From: Icerya purchasi
Taxonomy: Eukaryota; Arthropoda; Insecta; Hemiptera; Monophlebidae
Length of the DNA stretch: 64,000 bases
NCBI GenBank assembly: GCA_039619475.1
Contig: CM077116.1
Location: 371,828,294-371,892,293 of the forward strand
Direction: 5' to 3'
Every line of letters starts with the position of its first letter. The first letter of the stretch is position 1. The translations under genes were made by a program, and so were the position numbers. Shown one piece after another: positions 60,902 to 64,000 of the stretch. The notes beneath the pieces are model-generated. The model had not been told where the DNA came from and searched no databases. It saw nothing but the letters and a program-made list of their open reading frames with translations.

Positions 60902-62577
60902 CTGAAAACAAATTAATTTCACACATTAGTAGTACACACATCGGTGACTGAATGTAACACATTCACGCAGACAAAAACATGTAAGCTATGTTCCGCACTA
61001 ATACTGGGTGAAGGCCTTAAAGCTGCGCAATCGGGTTCTTGAATATTTTTTTAAAAATGAAACATAAATAACCTTGTGCTTTTTAATCTAGCCTATTACA
61101 AGTGCTCGTAATTTAAACTACGTTCTGTAATTTGTATTAATTACTACTGCCAATGTTACAGTTCTGTACATTAGACGAAGCGATTGATACTTTTTTTCCG
61201 CACTCGGAGATTCGGCAAAGTGCGGAAATTCGCGAAGGCAAATAAACGCAGTAAACGAAGATTGTTAATAAAGTGACTAGTGGTTAAGTCTGATAAGTTG
61301 CCGTAGAAAAACAGGTTCTCTCTCTCCCCTAGAACGCATAATCTCGTTCCTTTTTCTCATAATGCCCCGCTGATTGACCATTAAGCTCGAGCGTATCCCC
61401 GGGATCGAGCAATGGAAGGAGTTTAGTCTTAGTTGTAAAATATTAGGCGTTTATTAAGACATGAGTGTGGAATTAGAAGTAAGTGTAAGCGATATTATCT
61501 ATCATTTTTTTGTTACTGAAATGTAGTTAAATATTCAAATAAACAACCGCTCCATTAACAAACAAGGTTCTTAATGGCATATTCTGGCAGGGGTACATTC
61601 TTCCGAATATACTAAACGTATTTACAGTTTGTTCTCGGCTAAAATTTTGCATCCATCCTATACACCTAGTTATCATCGAGAAGTTAAATTGTCTCCGCGT
61701 TAGCGTGTTGGTATAACCTATTTACTTGTTGTTTGGGGCAAAGTACTTCATCTATGAATTTCACGCGCAGGTTTTATCATGTCTGTAATTATATTTAAAA
61801 TTTCGTATTCGAATTTGATTGAAAAAAGTATTAAGACGCTTTTTTAAATTACGTTACAAAAACATTTTTCAAGAATCGTCATAAGGGACGATTCTCTGGG
61901 CACCTCATTATTTGATAACAGCAGTATATGCCCAGACTGTGTCACCGTGTGTTGCATTAGAACTCACGAATTACGGGATTCTGTTATTATGGCGAACACG
62001 AATCGTTCACAAATCTCATTCCGCGCTACACGATTTGGAGAAAAGGTTCTGTTTTTGCTTAATAATTAGTACTTGGAGGTCCCCATTCGTCGTTTAATTT
62101 TGCCTGCTTTCGGGAAGAGGGTGCGTTCTTTGTACGATTCTTCAGCCGTTTTGTTCTTAATATTAACAGTTTTACACGTAACTGCGATAAGGTTACAAAC
62201 AATGGAACACCCTTTTTCGAGTGTAAAACTTGCCGGTACAACTACACTTTCGGCATCGTCTTCCAATTGGATGGAAAAATATTGGACTTGATGGGCACTG
62301 TGTCGTCATCAGTTTTCCCGATACGACGACGAAGAAGCTTTAGGAAGCCGAGTTATATGGAAATTGGCCAATATCAAAGGGGTAATTGTATGATCTTTGT
62401 TGTTTTCTCAGTCGACAGAATTAACGGTTTCGTTATTTTTCATCGACAAACTAAATTTACAAATGTTCTCTTATAAAGGCAAGGTATATTCTCAGTTATA
62501 ATAAAATACCAGCGATGATGCGGTCAATAATTTAATATTTATCTGCGAAAGTGAATAATAATAATTCGTGTTCTTTG

Positions 62578-62655
62578 ACGGAGCCCAATGAAATTCGAAC
62601 TGTCATCTCTGGTGCTACTTGTTAAGAGCTTTTACCGGCTCGCGAGTAAACAAAC
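62578..62655 (-). repeat. tRNA-derived SINE fragment
   Basis: The minus strand reads 'agctcttaacaagtagcacc', then 'agttcgaatttc' (B-box) at tRNA-like spacing, close to tRNA-derived SINE heads. The acceptor stem is not preserved. Confidence 0.5.
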
Positions 62656-63289
62656 AACGAGTTTGCCTAGCCAGTGTGTCCATGATAGGTAAGAGAAAAA
62701 TTACTTTATAGGATTTGTTGGCTACCTTGGTGGTTGTCGTCTTACCAGTTGGTCAATCACTCGTAGATGCGTTTTCGTATGTGACCTAAAAAATAGTTAT
62801 CAGTCGCTGTCCGCCCGAGTTCTGTGTAGCTCGCGATAAAATCAGCGAGTTTCTAAGATGAGATACTTGATAAGTTGATCAGCATTTAGGTTTAGTGAGG
62901 GAATCTAGAAGTGAACAAATCACGATCGGGACAGTTAACAGCGCAAATTAGTTGCTTTTTGTTTTTGTTGCTTTATTTTGTCAAAGGAATACTGAAAGGA
63001 ATCGAGTTATTATGAAAATGTTTGCCTTCCCTATCTAATAATTGTTAGAATTAATAATCAAATCAAATTTATTGCTTTAACTAATCAGAATAAGAATACA
63101 AGCAAAAAAAAAAATATATATATATATTTCAGCTGCGCGATTAGTGCGATTATTATTATAAAAAAAAAAAGGAAACCGATAATACACCGATAGTAAACCC
63201 GGATACAATTACAAGCCCATAATAAAATAAAATAAATATAATGAAAACAATGCTGGAAAATAAAACAGGAAAACAGACCACACGACATA

Positions 63290-63340
63290 ATAATAATAAT
63301 AATAATAATAAAATCATTTTATTTATTATTATTATTATCA
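63290..63340. repeat. (TAA)n microsatellites
   Basis: A TAA run and its TTA mirror at 63288-63340 can pair as a hairpin. A second TAA run is at 63611-63641. Confidence 0.85.
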
Positions 63341-63608
63341 ATACAAAGATACAAATGCGCTGAAAACTGGAAACAACATTTAAAAATTATAACAAAAAAT
63401 ATACAAAACTAATTAAAACAAAAGCAAAATCTATAGTAAAATGAGATACAATAAGTCACTGTGAACTGAAAATAAAGCACTATCTATTAGTAATAACATA
63501 ATTTACCAAATGATCAGATACATATGACCACACGAGTACATATGTATATATAATTTTGTTCCCCTTCTTCTATTTATATAGTTTGCATATTCTCTATTCT
63601 TAGCCCAT

Positions 63609-63642
<34 letters not shown>

Positions 63643-63789
63643 CTGTTCTTCAATTTATTCTTGACCGGATTTTCAGAATTCTTGCACAGAAATTGATCAG
63701 ATCTTGCACAATAGGTGTCGTCGTCTTCAACAGAAATTAGTTTTTAAAGTACTACGCTACAACTTATTAATTCTACGGCATAGTCCGCT

Positions 63790-63930
63790 TTCGCAAAGCA
63801 AAGCGTTACCGGGAATTCTTTAAGTTCTGTTTTGTCGGAATTCACGATAATAATGGTAAAAAGGCGTTCCATACACGCGCTGCCGAACCAAGGAAAACGG
63901 TGCATACAAAGTGTTTAAGATAATCAATGA
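63790..63930 (-). pseudogene. Possible LINE C-terminal tail
   Basis: The minus-strand reading contains a 'FLGSAARVWNAFLP' piece, then IPTKQNLKNS after a stop. It resembles the 'FPRTxRLWNxLP...S...FKxxL' tail of LINE proteins. It is short and weak. Confidence 0.25.
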
Positions 63931-64000
63931 AGATAGATGGACTGACGCAGACCACACTACAGCGTGATCGATTCGCTGGCGCTAAACGAAAAACACAAGT

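Larger units (their letters stand above)
60902..64000. other. Upstream part of the RhoGEF locus, no confirmed exon
   Basis: This must be intron upstream of the first visible exon. It contains a tRNA-like SINE fragment (62578-62655), a possible LINE tail (63790-63930, minus) and TAA/TA microsatellites. A minus-strand open stretch at 62066-62266 looks protein-like but matches no family I know and lacks convincing splice sites. Confidence 0.55.

Noticed and set aside
62066..62266. Minus-strand open stretch with protein-like composition
   Set aside because: It looks coding-like, but two frames are open at once, no family is recognised and no splice sites fit the phase needed by RhoGEF exon 1. 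It may be an unknown element fragment.
62745..62784. Possible 5' exon of the RhoGEF gene with donor CTG|GTAAGACG
   Set aside because: In the phase required by exon 1 it contains a TGA stop, so it cannot be the missing coding exon. An untranslated exon remains possible.

Overview
The window is eukaryotic nuclear DNA, most likely from an arthropod and probably an insect. It is A+T rich and full of homopolymer runs and AT/TAA microsatellites. Coding sequence is sparse, split by GT..AG introns of about 0.1 to 20 kb, and the rest is decayed transposable-element material. There are no operons, bacterial-style genes, CRISPR arrays or rRNA genes.

One real protein gene can be reconstructed. It lies on the minus strand across almost the whole window and is a Dbl-family Rho guanine-nucleotide exchange factor of the PLEKHG type (DH domain followed by a PH domain; family of human PLEKHG1/2/3). 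Eleven exons were assembled by hand, in transcription order: 60901-60602, 53026-52805, 39683-39520, 19040-18940, 18123-18007, 17893-17743, 15260-15099, 11948-11793, 10562-10467, 8262-8133 and 5594-5440. All splice phases agree, giving one continuous frame of 584 codons. Both ends are open: the exon at 60901 starts within a codon, and the exon at 5440 ends at a good donor, so the start and stop codons lie outside the window or were not found. Two further in-frame candidate cassette exons (42165-42191, 27 nt; 9339-9410, 72 nt) and one frame-breaking candidate (55930-55978) are reported separately.

The long introns and both flanks hold mobile-element remains. A hAT copy with 8-bp target duplications and a broken transposase lies at 2291-3936. 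Two shorter hAT-like non-autonomous elements lie at 7331-7928 and 21909-22335. A Tigger/jerky-type (pogo) transposase relic lies at 30750-32720. Several LINE fragments remain, including an RNase H piece at 49980-50622. A tRNA-derived SINE family has one copy with a 13-bp target duplication at 19844-20114. An element of unknown class at 16211-16730 has double subterminal inverted motifs and a 13-bp flanking direct repeat. Three dispersed repeat pairs (A, B, C) have no recognised class. The most unusual block is 44687-46996, a nest of inverted repeats that includes a near-perfect palindrome with about 0.5-kb arms. Several members carry a CTGATGAT-hairpin-GAAAC motif resembling a hammerhead ribozyme core or a Penelope-like terminus.

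I see no clearly new biological system. The observations most worth checking are the palindrome cluster, the 13-bp-duplication element and the in-frame microexons of the RhoGEF gene.
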